DNA from: Cercis canadensis
Taxonomy: Eukaryota; Streptophyta; Magnoliopsida; Fabales; Fabaceae
Assembly (NCBI GenBank): GCA_003255065.1
Contig: QAOA01005271.1
Coordinates: forward strand, 248,001 to 312,000
DNA: 64,000 nt
Direction: 5' to 3'
Part shown: in pieces, positions 46,498-58,855 of the stretch
Numbering within the stretch: position 1 is the stretch's first letter
Layout of the letters: every line of letters starts with the position of its first letter
Position numbers and translations under genes: made by a program
The notes under the pieces: model-generated
Databases searched by the model: none
Told to the model about the DNA's origin: nothing
What the model saw: the letters and a program-made list of their open reading frames with translations, nothing else

Positions 46498-49430
46498 TAT
46501 TTCTTTACATAGTTTTGATTCAAACTGTATTATATTGGTACATAATTTATATTTGAGGTATATAAATTTTAAAAGATTTAGTAAAATTTATATTATATCA
46601 CATATACCAGTTTGACATAGTATAACTCAAATAAAACTCTTAGAATGTGACTTATGTCACATCTCATGGGTGTATTACATGAAAAAGGATAATTTTTTTT
46701 TTAGGGGTGTACCACTTTCTCTTTAATTATGTTATAAACTCGGACCTTTGGAAACAAAATAGCACATATAAAAAGAGTGTGTGGGTATATAAACTATACA
46801 AAAATCTGATAAACAAAGTAATGTTCAATTTCAAAAATGACCGAAAGCATAGTTAAATTACTGAATGGTCTTACACAAAATTGGAGAGGCAAGGCAAAAG
46901 TTACTGATACCCTTGAAATGGTACTGACCCTTGTAGTGTTTGTTTCTCATTTTACATGGCTACAGGTCCAAAGTGAAGAAAGAGTGCTTTTAACTTGAAA
47001 GAGTATGGGTTCCCACTTTTTACTTTTCCCCCTTTTGCTTAATAATATGGGTTTCCACTTCAATCCTCATCATTTTTCCATCACTAGCTGCTTTCCAACT
47101 CTTATATATCTCATCAAAACCAAAGTTCCTTATACCTGAAGACCAGAAAAAAGCACTTCCATTCACATGCTTAACAAGTGATTATAAGATCTTTTGGGAG
47201 GTCAGTGTCAAGAAAATCCATTCACAACCACACAAAACACTTTACGAATGTAGGGGCAGGATCTAACTTGAAGAATCCAAGGTAATGTTAAATAAAAGAC
47301 GAATATGTTTTATTCTTCTCAGCTTCAAATTTCAAGTAATTAAGTTAACAAAAGTGATATAGCATGTGTCAGCTATGTAATGGATTTGTGTTAGGTAATT
47401 AATGTGGAATTTAGGAGTGAAATTGCTTAGCAAATCATTTATATAAGTACTCTCAAATGATTTTTCTGACGTTCTTAGTTCTTCTGATTTATAAATAAGA
47501 TATGATTAATTTATTTTCATGCAAATTTATCCTTAAGATCTCTAAACAATGATATGTTTGAATCTTACCATTACAATTTTGGAACGTGAATACGCAGGTA
47601 AGGAATTACATGAATATTATTTAAACTAGGGTGTGAGGATTTAAACAGCGAGAGTAAAAGATAAATTTTAAGTATAAGAACTGATACTAACCTAATTAAA
47701 GATAAAACAGCAAAGTATAAAATGGAATTTTAATTGCGTCTTGATGTTTGATGATTGATGGTATAAATAGTTAAAGATGGACCTTTTATATATATAATAT
47801 GACAGTTTTTTATGTGTATTCATTTTTTTTGGTAAAAAAATAGTAAAGAGATTAATTTTGGAATTAATGATTTTGATTAATTAGAAGTCTGATGCAAATA
47901 AAAAAAACAGTTAGAAATGAGATGTGAATAGATAATGGGAGTACCAATAGACCTTTCCATGTGAACAGAACTTGTGAGCCTTTCACAATTAGATAATGTT
48001 CATGTTGTCATTTTTTTTTTCTCTTCCCCCTAAATTGTCCTTGTTTTTTCTTTTATAGAATTTTCTTCTAAAAAAGAAAAACGTCCTCAAAAAAACTTTA
48101 ATGTTAAAATAACCTTATGGACGTGTCTTTTCTTTGTATAAAATCTTTATATATTTTCGATATTTTTAAGTTAACTTTTATGCACTGAGACTAAGTTTCT
48201 TTTTCGGTGATCTTAAGAGCATGCCCCCCACATCAGCCTGGTGCATTCAGAGAAAAAATTCTTCTAGATATTAGCCCAATAATTTAAACTTTAATTAATT
48301 TAAATAAATATATTACATATTTACTATTAAGCTAAACTCTTCGGGTTATTAATCTTTATATCTTATCAAATTATTTTCAATCAAATTGTGATCATAGGAT
48401 ATATACTTTTGGTTGCTTTTCTATTCCTCTAGGTAATATGCTTGCAAAAGTATAGACAACGTATTAGGCACCTTTGGTAGGTAGGGGAACATTCAATTCA
48501 GTTGCAAAGAGTATAGACTTTGCAAACTCCACAATGTCAAATAGTTTGGGCAGAGCTGATAGTGGAAGTTTGACAAAACAGTGACTGAAGAGAGGGAAAT
48601 TATTAGCCATACCTAACCTGAGCAATTTATTTACCAGCTTGTCTTCTAATTATTGTTTTATTTCTTAGCGTGAAGAAACTTGATGTTTGCTCATTTTTGT
48701 GTTATTTAGTTTGGTGCAATAGAATTTGACATTTATCCCTTCAAGGAATTAAAGAAACACCCGCATTAAGGTACGAACAAGTGTAACTCTTGAAGAGACA
48801 ATCATCTAACTGGTAATTATCGAAATAGGTTATCTGGTTAATTTGGTTTCTCTTTTTACAGCTAAGTGAGTTTAACTTAATAACTTAGGTGATTGAGCAA
48901 GTAAACTTTAGGTAAATCTCTTAAATTTATTTCTAATTAGCACACTAAAAGTGAAATTTATAGATTAACAGTTTGAATTGATTTCTTCTCATACTAAAAT
49001 TAAGGATTCAACAGTTTGAAGGGAGGTGATAAAAAAAAAAAAAAAAGTTTAGAATTAAGGTCTTATATGTATGACAGTGATAAAAATTATGCAACAAAAT
49101 TCAGAATGTGTCAATGAAATGCGTCTACTACTAGCTTAGTATTCTTTGATACAAATGAAATAATAGTTATATAAATTTCAACGGTGTAATTCAGGCTGCT
49201 TTCATTTAAGTAGTTATATTTCATACTATGCATATATAATAATATCTAAATTGATTTAATATCTTTAAGCTTTTTTTGTATGCTCAGAATTTACATATTA
49301 TATCATACGTTCTTTTAAGTTATATAAGAAAACAAGTTCAAATGAATTTCTCTTTTTCAAAATTTATACATAGAATTTTTTCTATTATGTATTCTCCACA
49401 AATCTGAAGCAATACCTCTCCGTTCATTTC
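46498..49430. other. AT-rich intergenic DNA between the SPL genes
   Basis: No gene, RNA or clear element was recognised. Confidence 0.5.
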
Positions 49431-49880
49431 TGCAGAGAGAACAACCAAGAAGGAGAGTGACGTGAAGAAGAAGGGGACCATAATAAAGTCACGTGCAATC
49501 CATGTGACTCTGCAAGTTTCTCATAAGGTGCCACAATAACACACAACCCCGACTGAAAACAACCTTAGAACTCTCCACGTGCAAGGGTTTGAAAAGTATA
49601 CTCCAAGAAACAGTGGCATTTGAGTTATAAGTTGCACAGAAAAGGAGAAGGGCCCACACTCGCACCCATCACCTAATGCATCATCATCAATATGATAGTA
49701 ATAATCAAAGCAGGGCCCCAGTAATAAATGAAGGAAAATAATGTGTGGGCCAAGGGGTGTGGGACCCATCAAGCTTGGAAATGGGGAGCTGAGGGGGTAG
49801 TTGCACTGCTCAAATGAAACAAAGGGAATTCTGACCGAAAGGAAAAAACGAAACATGGCCACAGTGGAATCCCTCATGGA
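49431..49880. other. G+C-richer non-coding block with two G-boxes between the SPL genes
   Basis: Composition rises to near half G+C within AT-rich surroundings. CACGTG occurs at 49490-49495 and 49576-49581, and GGGCC words recur. A 118-residue frame on the - strand (49521-49877) has no recognisable domain and lacks an obvious promoter. It may be a regulatory block or a decayed exon. Confidence 0.4.
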
Positions 49881-52800
49881 TCAACCATGACTAAGAGGTT
49901 CCATTTTGGTTATTGGAGAGTTTGGTGTTTGGACCACATTTGAAATAAAGTTAGATAAGGTTACTTATGGTAGAGTTTTATTTTGGATTAGCTTGTTCAA
50001 AAATGGATTTTTGTGGAGAGAGTTGAATATAGAAGAATTTCTTTTAATAAGAGAATAATTGATTTTTGAAGAAGTTATATAAAATTATTTTTCTCAAAAT
50101 TATGATCATTTTACAAAATAATACTTTGTGTTGTATAAAGTAGTAGAGAGAGTAGTTTACGCTGTGAGACAGTAAATAAAGAATTGATTCTCACAAATTG
50201 ATTTTATTGCCAAACATACACTCAAAAGTTATGGTAGAGTTTGCTGCTTGCTAGAAATACATGTCTACTCCCATTCTAAAAGATGACACTGAGATATTCT
50301 TGACATAATATGCAAACTATAATGTGTTCTTAAACTACACAGTGCACTCTTCTAAAGTTCATATATATATATATATATACTCGTGTCCAAGGGCTACCTT
50401 ATACAAATGTTCAATCAATTCTACGTATAATTACAGGCCATGCATAGTTTCGTTTTAAATTCCTTCTCCAACCAATGGCCCCAAGGGTACAGGAAATTTG
50501 CAAGATTGAACTGCAGGAAAAAGACTCTTCTCCTACATTGTTGATTGTACTGATTAATTCAGAATAGAGATTCTCTCCGATTTGGTGTGCCTTATAATAG
50601 TTGGCTATGTATGGGACATTATCTCATACTTGTCTTACTAAGCAGGGGCAAGAGCACCAATAGTAATTGAGACACCGACACATTTAAACCTCATTAAGTT
50701 CGAATTCCTTTTAGCATAACCATAAGTTTCTAACTAAAAAAATTAACAAACAAATGAAATATAGCTTGTGTGCATGCTGGCCCGTTGGTTAATTTCACGT
50801 GTCAAATACAGGTACGGTGGATAAATATGCAATAAATTAAAGAGATATATGGAGCTATATATAGCAACAAAACTCATGCTCATAATAATCCTTGGTTATC
50901 AGATTCTTGTCACTTTGCCTTTGGTGGGTTGGGTTAGACTAGGGTTAAAACGCCATGGAAAAGCACTTACATGCCTGGCTAGACCCCTACTCAAAATAGA
51001 CAAATCAGGGATACTCATCTAGACATCTAACCCCCTCCTAGAGGAGATTCTGCAACGTACGTAGTAACACCATAATTGACCTCCACGTGCTAGTAGCTCC
51101 AATTTATACTATACGATACATGTTATTCATATACTTTAAATATGTTCCATTTTATATAATGTAGATTTTAACTTAATTTTACACTTTATAATTTTAATTA
51201 GACTCACTTGATTTTATTTTTTAAATGACTGATATTCAATTAAGACTCACAATATATAAAATAGTACGGATAACATTTATCTTAATATGTCATTAGACAG
51301 TGGTTGTGTCATAGACTCATATATAGCTCAAGTCCTTTGTCTAGTCATCCAAATGTCTACTACTGTTTGTGATCGTTGTAGATTTGTGCTTGACAATTTG
51401 GTTAGGCTGATGTAATTGGTGACATTAGTACATTGGTATAGTTCTTATAGCCTATGATGGGAGAGTCTGTGAGGATCAACATAATATATATTAGCTACAG
51501 GTCCCCATTTCACTCTATTATTGCAGATATTATGCTATGACTTAACCTACTGAGAGCTGCCTGTCAAATAGGGGTAAAGTAAAGGAGAAAGTCCTATGTC
51601 AGTGTTAGTTGAGCACTGGTTGAATAGAAAGAGATTCAAGCCATAATCAAATTGTTACGTTTCCATCAAATACTTAATCAATGGTTGGAACACTTTCAAA
51701 ATAAGTCAATGACTTGTTTTCCAATAAAAAAAAAATAAGGGGAACTTATTTTAGAACAAAATCATAATAAAATTACAGAAGTGCATAACATGAAAATACT
51801 TTCACGTGATAAATTTTGTAAGTTATATTTTTACTAAAATCATGTATGCTGAAAATTCTACTGTCATATCGATCCAATACTGCCAAGTGCATTTCGTGGA
51901 TAATATCAGGCTAATGTTCAAAGGACTGGATGAGGTGAAATTTTTGGGAATGGGGTAAACTTTCCTTGTTATGTTGTCTCAAGTTAACCAAAAGAAAAAA
52001 AAAAAAATTAACTGTCTATTTAGTGAGAAAAATGAAAAATGATAATCAATCGAAAGAAAATCTTGACTGAACTATTACACTATTCATTTTTTCAAACTTG
52101 AGAGCCTGCCTGATGTTTCTCCTAATATGTATATACTTAAAAAAAATTATTTGATACATGAGTTTTATATCAAAAAATTATTCAATTGTCCGAAATATTA
52201 TATATATCCACCTCAAAAAAGAAAAAAAAAAGATTATGTAACTAATTAAGGGAAAACATCTTAATACATTTAAGGAATATAAGAGAAACTTTTGGAGAAA
52301 GTTGAAAGTTAAACCAAAGTCTAGAGTCAATTAAAAAAGTAAAATTGACTTGAAAGTTTAATTGTTTAGATGACGATTTACAATTAGAAAAATAATGGAA
52401 AACTATATACAATTAAAAAAAAATGGACTAGTCTAAACTCAAATTACTAAGAGATGGGTAATTCTAGTGCCCTAAGAACCTCTTACATATCGAACCAAAT
52501 TCTCATACATGGAAATAACTTAAGTTAATAAAATAAAATTGTGAATGTTGTATGGTCATGTATATATGTCCGGTTTTGAGCATCGTTATTAGTGTTATTT
52601 CCAAAAAAAATTGTTATAGGAGTACACATGCAGCCGAAATAAATTTTTTGATATCAATCATCTCATTCCTATAAATAGATTATGTGTTATTATATTCACA
52701 GGTGATTGGCTGGCTATTTCCAAATTTAAATAGTTGGAATACTTGCATATTAAACCAACAAATCAAATGAAAATCATGGGGGGCATTGCAATCGTGCCAA

Positions 52801-52915
52801 ACTAACAACAGATGAAGGAGAGAGGTGAAAGAGCTCTCTGTTGTTGGCCTTAATTAATAACTTGTTCATCTGAAAACATGTTGAACAGATTAACTATGGT
52901 CTACAGGAAAAATAA
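49881..52915. other. AT-rich intergenic DNA
   Basis: A possible short foldback spans about 51115-51281, whose ends GATACATGTTATTCATA and GATAAATGTTATCCGTA (reverse complement) match at 13 of 17 positions. A (TA)n run lies at about 50361-50379. No gene was recognised. Confidence 0.4.
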
Positions 52916-53398
52916 GTGAAATTGACTCAACAACCACTTGTTGGTTTCTAGCCGAGAACTTTAATTATACGAACCTTATAAGAATGAGGTTTAGAGTTAC
53001 ATAAACCTAAATTTCATAGGAAGCTTCATGTCTAAAACTCATCAATATATATCTATCTAGGAATCAGTGTTTTGAGTTTAATTATTGCTTAATTTAAGGT
53101 TTCGTCACAAAGTTCTCAGCATGAGCAAAGGATGATATTGATATCTCGTGGTTTAAAGTTCTTGGGGGATTATTGTGGTATATAGACAAAGTGAAATTGA
53201 CTCAATAATAAAAAAAACAACTAGTTAATTGGGTTCTGTGAAAAGTACAAAAAATTAAAGTAATATAATAGCCTAACTTCGTGCGAAGCTTCTTGAACAA
53301 AACCCACCAATCTGTCTAGGATTTGTTTTAGTTTAATTATTGCTTTGTCGCAGAGTCCTTAGCATAAGCAAAGGATGATGGTGATATCTCTGCGGTTT
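52916..53398. repeat. Old imperfect tandem duplication
   Basis: Copies at about 52916-53153 and 53191-53398 both run from GTGAAATTGACTCAA through GAAGCTTC, TCTAGGA and TTTAATTATTGCTT to AGCAAAGGATGAT and GATATCTC. They have diverged by substitutions and indels and, unlike the contig-join copies, have no N between them. This looks like a genuine old local duplication. Confidence 0.65.
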
Positions 53399-55065
53399 CG
53401 TTATTTGTATTGTTTTGCGCTTGACTACAAAATGATGTGCTTTAATTTCGTGAAAGCAAAAAAGCAAACAGTTAGAATGCGTGAATTACAGAGCACGAAA
53501 ATGAAATATGGCCCACCATAAATTTCCAGGAAGGTGCAAAGAGGCATTTTCCCCATTTCTGGTTAAAACAAACCTAATTAGTGACTTCCATTTCATGTGA
53601 GCTTGAAAATAAAGACAGCGACCAAGAATAAAACAAGAAAACATATATATAGAGAGCAAGATAAATATGCTACATACACTACACACACCTCTAAAAGCAC
53701 ATCTTTTCACACTTTGCACAGATAGATAAATCTGTATTTGATTGACATAATAGACCCTAATAATTAAAGTTTCAATCGGATAGCTTAAATTCAAAGTTGT
53801 GAGATAATATGCAAATGGTGATGCATGAGCATTTAGCGTCTTAATTAGCCAACAAACCCATCATGTACGAAAGACAAGTTTTATTGAAGAATTAGTGTCT
53901 TATCATTATCATTATCTTTTAGTCAAAGTAACAGTGATTTGGACCATTAGTTATGAGAAGAAAATTTGAGAAACAGTAATGTTATCTGCTCACTTATTTA
54001 TATTGATACACAATTAGTAAAATTTAAACTCAACTAAATTCATTTAAACTTTTTTTTTTTTTTGAATGACTTAAATTTGATCTATTAAACTATTATGAGC
54101 TAGCGTGAAGTTATTAGTGTACCATATGCACTTCTTTTTGAGAAAATCAAGGTCGAAGTTTCCAGCATGCAGAACTTGTCGGGCTTATTTCTCTGTCCCA
54201 ATATTATAGCGTGTGCATGAGGAAACCGTTCTTGTGCATGCTTCTGGGAATACATCATGTGGAAATTCTCTAAACATGTTTTTTGGGTTTTTTTTCTCAG
54301 TGAAAACGATTTTAGCATCATGAATTTTGAAGGAATTAGAAAGTGATTGCTAGAACTTAGACTTAACTTTTTCTTATATAAACCTCACTGAGTCCTCTAC
54401 TTCACTCATTAATAAATACATGTTTAGACTCTAAACACTAATATAAACAAACAAATAATTTAATTGGATCCAAGTGTTAAGAAAGCTCTTTATCTTTTTC
54501 TAATAAGCATGAGGACACGTTCTTCAAGTTTTAGTTAGTTTGACATTTTCGCTTTTGTAATGAAATCATAGTATGGAATTTTATTAGCATTCCATATTCC
54601 AAAAGTCATCAAAAAAACGACTTTGAAAAAAAATATATAAAAAATAATACAAATATTCCAACTTTATTTAAGCTTATACCAAAAAATTCCGACAAAATAT
54701 TTACGATCACTATTAAAGAATTCAATTCTTATTAAGTCAATATAGACAAGATATATAATAGAAGAAAACAACAAGTCAAGATTTCTGGTTCATCGTGTAG
54801 AACAAAACATTGTTTAGTTTTAAGGTGATCCCTACGTACTCTCACTATGTTGGGGCAGAAATAATCCAACAGCATCAGATGTTCTCAAAAAGTACGAGTC
54901 AAGTACAAAATATTTCAAATATAGGTTCATTGTTACCTTCATCAATCGAAATAAATATGAGTATTTCTATTATATATTGCTTGTAATTATGCTTTACATA
55001 TAAGAAGCTCTTACACAAAATCAAAATCGCTTCTTATGATGGTGAAATGCAAAACTATTTTTTCA
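53399..55065. other. AT-rich intergenic DNA
   Basis: Short open frames on the - strand (53486-53794 and 54100-54321) have no recognisable domains. Nothing else was seen. Confidence 0.45.
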
Positions 55066-55075
55066 TTATAATATC

Positions 55076-55286
55076 GGGGATTCTATGATATTATATAAGT
55101 ATGTAATACTACACTAATGTGATAAACATAAGTAATTTTTATATTTTATTGAATATAAATATAATTTATTTTATTTTCTCAAATAAATTTAAAAATAATT
55201 AATTTGTACACATGTCATTCACATATTAATTAATCTCATGTAATATGACATACTACATAAATATGAAAAGTATCTAAGCAACCTCC
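55076..55286. mobile_element. Small MITE, family copy 2
   Basis: The 211 bp element starts GGGGATTCTATG, and its right end reverse-complements to GGAGGTTGCTTAGATAC. It is the inverted counterpart of the element at 21318-21496 along nearly its whole length. Flanks TTATAATATC (55066-55075) and TTATAATAAT (55287-55296) agree at eight of ten positions, a decayed target duplication. It is non-coding. Confidence 0.72.
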
Positions 55287-55296
55287 TTATAATAAT

Positions 55297-56694
55297 TCTC
55301 ATGAAAATTCTCATGAAAGAACTTTTGATGAAAAGAATTCTTATGAATTATGACAACAGAAATTTTACAATTTACCCAAACTGTCACTCACTTGATGAGA
55401 TACTACAATTAGATCTGCCATTACCAAGCTACCGATTTGGCATATTTCATTCTTTGAAACATTTATTTCCATATAGATGTGGCATTAATCCTTTGATATT
55501 ATTTGAAAAGATTGTGTGTACAACATTGATATAGTTATCAACTCATCATCTTTGAATTGAAATATGAATCTTATTTAAATTCCTCTCTAGTAGAATCTAT
55601 ATATCAATTTAAACTTTTTGATTAGCTCAATTTACCCAATTTTGTATAGACTAAGTTTATCTAAAAGTTTGTCAATATTAATAGTAGTTGTAACTTAGGC
55701 CTAGTTTTAAATGCTTGTCTTGACCAAGCTTTTATTGCTTCATTTGTTTGCTTCCACTCCATTAATGCATGCACCACATGGGTGGGTGAGCTGGTAGCTT
55801 GCGATACATATTCAAGCACATTTGCATCTTCAACACCATGGCCAAATAGACCAAGTCCTCCACCAAACCCACCCACAAATAGAGAGAAAGAGAGAGAGAG
55901 GCCCCATGCAATCAAATGCTAAGCTCATCTCAAAGACTAAGATCCACCCTAGTTTTGTACCTTTGTTTTCAGGTAGACCCAAGGGGCAGATCCTTGACAA
56001 GAAATAGCCACACATAAATGATGATGATAATTTGACAGTGAGAAAGAGACTGTTTTTGGGGTCACAGGGTTGATTTTTGGCAATAATAACTTGGTTAAGT
56101 ACAGCCACAGCCTCCACGGAGGGAACAGCTTGACGGCTTGGAATCTCCTTCTAATTAATAAGTCATTTCTTTTTTTATTTTAGGTTCATAAATTTTGTAC
56201 ATGATCCCTGCATTTTCCGGGAAATTTTGCAGCACCAGACAAAAGGAAAATAATTCAATGCCCCAATATGAAAGAGTAGCTAGCCTGAACACCCGTGCTC
56301 ACTGCTCATCTGCCAACAACTATCTTTCTGAAACACAAACAGTCACTATTTCCGGGAAAATCCAAATAAGGGGGCGTTTCCCCTTCTACGATTTACCATA
56401 ACTACAATTTACAAGCAGTGAAATTTGATCAGATAAAGTACAAGCAGGGCCACTGAGAAATTCCAATTGCTAGCCCTTCAAGAAAATAAAATGAAAAAAA
56501 GAGAGTAATATATAAAGATGCTTTAATTTAAATCAATCTTAATAACACCAAATTAACTTTGAAATTAAATTTGGGACATAAAGTTACAAGGGTAGTTCAC
56601 ACTCTATGTTATTGTTGATCTTCTTCCATGGTAATTTCTTGGGTGGTAGGCACTAGCCATGCAAATTGCTCTCGCATGCTGTTATATTACTTAC
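55297..56694. other. 3' flank of SPL8, intergenic
   Basis: No gene was recognised. Two copies of TTTCCGGGAAA lie about 135 bp apart, near 56214-56224 and 56349-56358. Short frames on both strands around 55660-56117 lack domains. Confidence 0.45.
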
Positions 56695-58667
56695 CTACCC
56701 ACTTGAGAAAAACAGTGAGCTTGTTGTTGTTGAAGAGCTTGTGCTTTGATATGGCCTTTGCCGGAAATAATCCGGCGGTGAGACCGCCACTGTCACCGAC
56801 GACGAGGACTGAGCTCCGGAGTCCGGTGGGGACCCTGCAGGAAAATTCAAAATATTTAAACAAAAAAGTCAGAGACAGTTTTCTCAAGTGCATATCTGAT
56901 ATTCTTCTAGTAATTTTGAACAAAAAAAACTAAGAGAGAGAAAACCTTTATACGTAATTCATCAATGTTTATCATAAATTTCTTCCTTTTAATGCAAAAC
57001 TAAGATATTTCCTACACTAAATTAGTGCTTATATAACGAAAGAAAAACGCACGTTAAGAAAATAGAAGAAATAAGAGGAGGAAGAGAAAGAAGAAACAAC
57101 AAATAAAAAAGCTTACTTGCCACATTTTCCAAATTAGAATTTCGGGCATTTTCAATATTAGGTTTCTGAATTTCTTGACTTGGCTGCTGGGTTTTTCGCC
57201 TACGACGATTGTGATCTGCTAGTCTCTTCCTGCAGCTACGTTTTCCATTATCAAACTCCGTAAGAAGATGGAACCTGCATAAGATATCATTTTTTTTAAA
57301 AAAAAATATTTTTTTTGAAAAAAGAAAAAGAATGGATAATCCGATTATAATTAATATAATAAATAATTATGAGTGCCGGCGGTTGATAATGCAGCTGTTA
57401 TTGACGGTTTAATGCTACTAAAAAGAGCAAAACAAAGCAGTACGTAAACTGAAAGTGGAGTAGAGAAGGTGTTTGATTTAGGGACGCAAATGCCCTCGGG
57501 ATTTCCACTTGTACGGGGGTTCAATCATTGCCCCAATAACAGACCTCCCAAGGGCACTTCCGTCTTTTCAACATCATCATTTCCTCAACCATTCTTGGAA
57601 AGGAGCAGACTGAGACAGCCATTGTGTTCGTGCTTATGCAAGTGACCTTGCAAATTTTGGTGCAGTTCAGTGGAGGTGATAGTGAAAATACAAATACAAA
57701 TAAAGGGTTTTCTGGTCATTTGGAAAGCGTCTTTGTCAAAATTTTGATAAAAAAAATTAATTTTGTTATATTAAATACGGTTTTCTAATTGCGCTACCAT
57801 AAGAAGCATAGGCAAAGAGTACGAGAAGGAAAACGAAGGTTAGAATTTCCCCGGACGCAAATGCCCTCGGGATCAGGTAATGTACGGGGAACCAATGATT
57901 GGGTCCAAAGCACAAGGCCCAGGGGCATTTCCGTCATTGGAGAGGAGGAAGCTAATAAACAACCTGCTACACTGCTGGCAGAATCGCTGAGTCAACCCGG
58001 CGGCGATGACGGTGGCAGCTTTGGAGTGAAACTCGCAAACCTTGTGGCGACGGTGGTAGTGCTTGGCATGGGAGAGATCGGCATTGCAGCCCTCGGCTTG
58101 GCACCTGGGGGAGTTAGACGACGTCGTTCCCGGTTCAGCCTGTCTGGACCGGCGGTAGAGTCGGCTCACGAAGTCATCCTCGGACGAGAAATATGTACGG
58201 CCACCCAAGTTCAGCCCAATTCTGGATGCCGAGAAGTCCATGGGCCGACCGACATCCTCGGATTTCGGAACGACCAAAAGCCCAGGCCCACAGTTGGCGT
58301 TGACGGTCGGGAGCGGGTCAAGGGAGAGAACAGAAGGTGGAGCAGGTGGTGGAGCGGGGAAGGGCGTCGACACGCCGGGGAAGGCGCGTGGATCGTAGAA
58401 AGAGTGGTGAATATGCTGGTGATGGTGGGATTGGGGGTTAAAGTGGTGGTGGTGCTGAGAGAAATCTGCGGTGGCGCTGTTGGGTGTGTGGCCGTGTTGT
58501 GGGTTAGAAAGAAAGTGGTCAGGTAATAAGGCATGGGAAGCATAGTGTTCGAAGATTTGCCGGTGGCTTTGGTCGGAGTCTTGAGCTGCTGTGGCGGCGG
58601 CAGCGGCAGCTTCTTCGTTTCCGGTGAGCATTATGGTAGATGGGTTCCCCCATTCGTAGTCCAACAT
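56695..58667 (-). CDS. SPL8: SBP-box transcription factor SPL8
   Basis: Exons, in reading order, are 58667-57964, 57274-57117 and 56834-56695. They give exactly 333 residues, the length I recall for Arabidopsis SPL8. The start [14 protein letters not shown], the [13 protein letters not shown] block (149-161), [12 protein letters not shown] (164-175) and the ending FFSSG all match SPL8. Histidine- and alanine-rich runs and a proline stretch fill the N-terminal part. The SBP domain (about 187-262) has zinc ligands C189, C194, C211, H214, then C230, C233, H237, C249, with the nuclear signal [17 protein letters not shown] (246-262). SPL8 is nuclear and promotes anther, gynoecium and trichome development with gibberellin links; its grass relative is LIGULELESS1. 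No miR156 site was seen, as is normal for SPL8. The + strand frame across exon 1 is an antisense shadow. Confidence 0.95.
56835..57116 (-). other. Intron 2 of SPL8
   Basis: A 282 bp GT-AG intron with donor GTAAGC and acceptor CTGCAG. The splice sites give an uninterrupted frame into the conserved SPL8 C-terminus. Confidence 0.85.
57483..57564. repeat. 82 bp module A in SPL8 intron 1
   Basis: Starts GACGCAAATGCCCTCGGGAT and ends AGGGCACTTCCGTC, so the two ends are themselves inverted repeats. It shares its length, first 20 bases, TGTACGGGG core and terminal GGGCA-TTCCGTC with module B. It is G+C-rich inside an AT-rich intron. Confidence 0.75.
57854..57935. repeat. 82 bp module B in SPL8 intron 1
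   Basis: Same first 20 bases as module A and the same total length, ending AGGGGCATTTCCGTC. An ungapped alignment matches at about 70 percent. It lies about 30 bp inside the intron from the exon 1 donor. Confidence 0.75.
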
Positions 58668-58721
58668 TTCTTTTTCTCTCCCGGAGGAGGGTTACGACGT
58701 CGTTTCGAACCCCTTCACTAC

Positions 58722-58855
58722 CTGTGAAAGTGAAACCAAGGTATCAGAGTGAGAAAAGTTTCTTCTTTTGTCTTCGTTTTGGCTTTTCAGCATGAAAAGA
58801 ACTATGGGATTTCTTCGACAAGTGTTTGGCCCAAAAGGGTTTTAGAACAACTCAC
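58722..58855 (-). other. Probable 5' untranslated intron of SPL8
   Basis: On the - strand a strong donor ATAG/GTGAGTTG at 58855 and acceptor TTTCACAG at 58722 bracket 134 bp about 55 bp before the start codon. This is an inference from splice-site quality only. Confidence 0.45.

Larger units (their letters stand above)
57275..57963 (-). other. Intron 1 of SPL8
   Basis: A 689 bp intron at the conserved SBP position, with donor GTTGTT and acceptor ATGCAG. It contains a related pair of 82 bp modules at 57483-57564 and 57854-57935. Confidence 0.85.

Noticed and set aside
52795-52855. Short hairpin ACAACAG/CTGTTGT
   Set aside because: A stem of about 8 bp with a long loop is expected by chance in this length of DNA.
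55661-56117. Overlapping short frames downstream of SPL8
   Set aside because: They have no domain, no codon bias and no promoter. They lie in the SPL8 3' flank.
57789-58526. 245-codon open frame on the + strand
   Set aside because: It is antisense to SPL8 exon 1 and intron 1, and arises from the G+C-rich coding composition.
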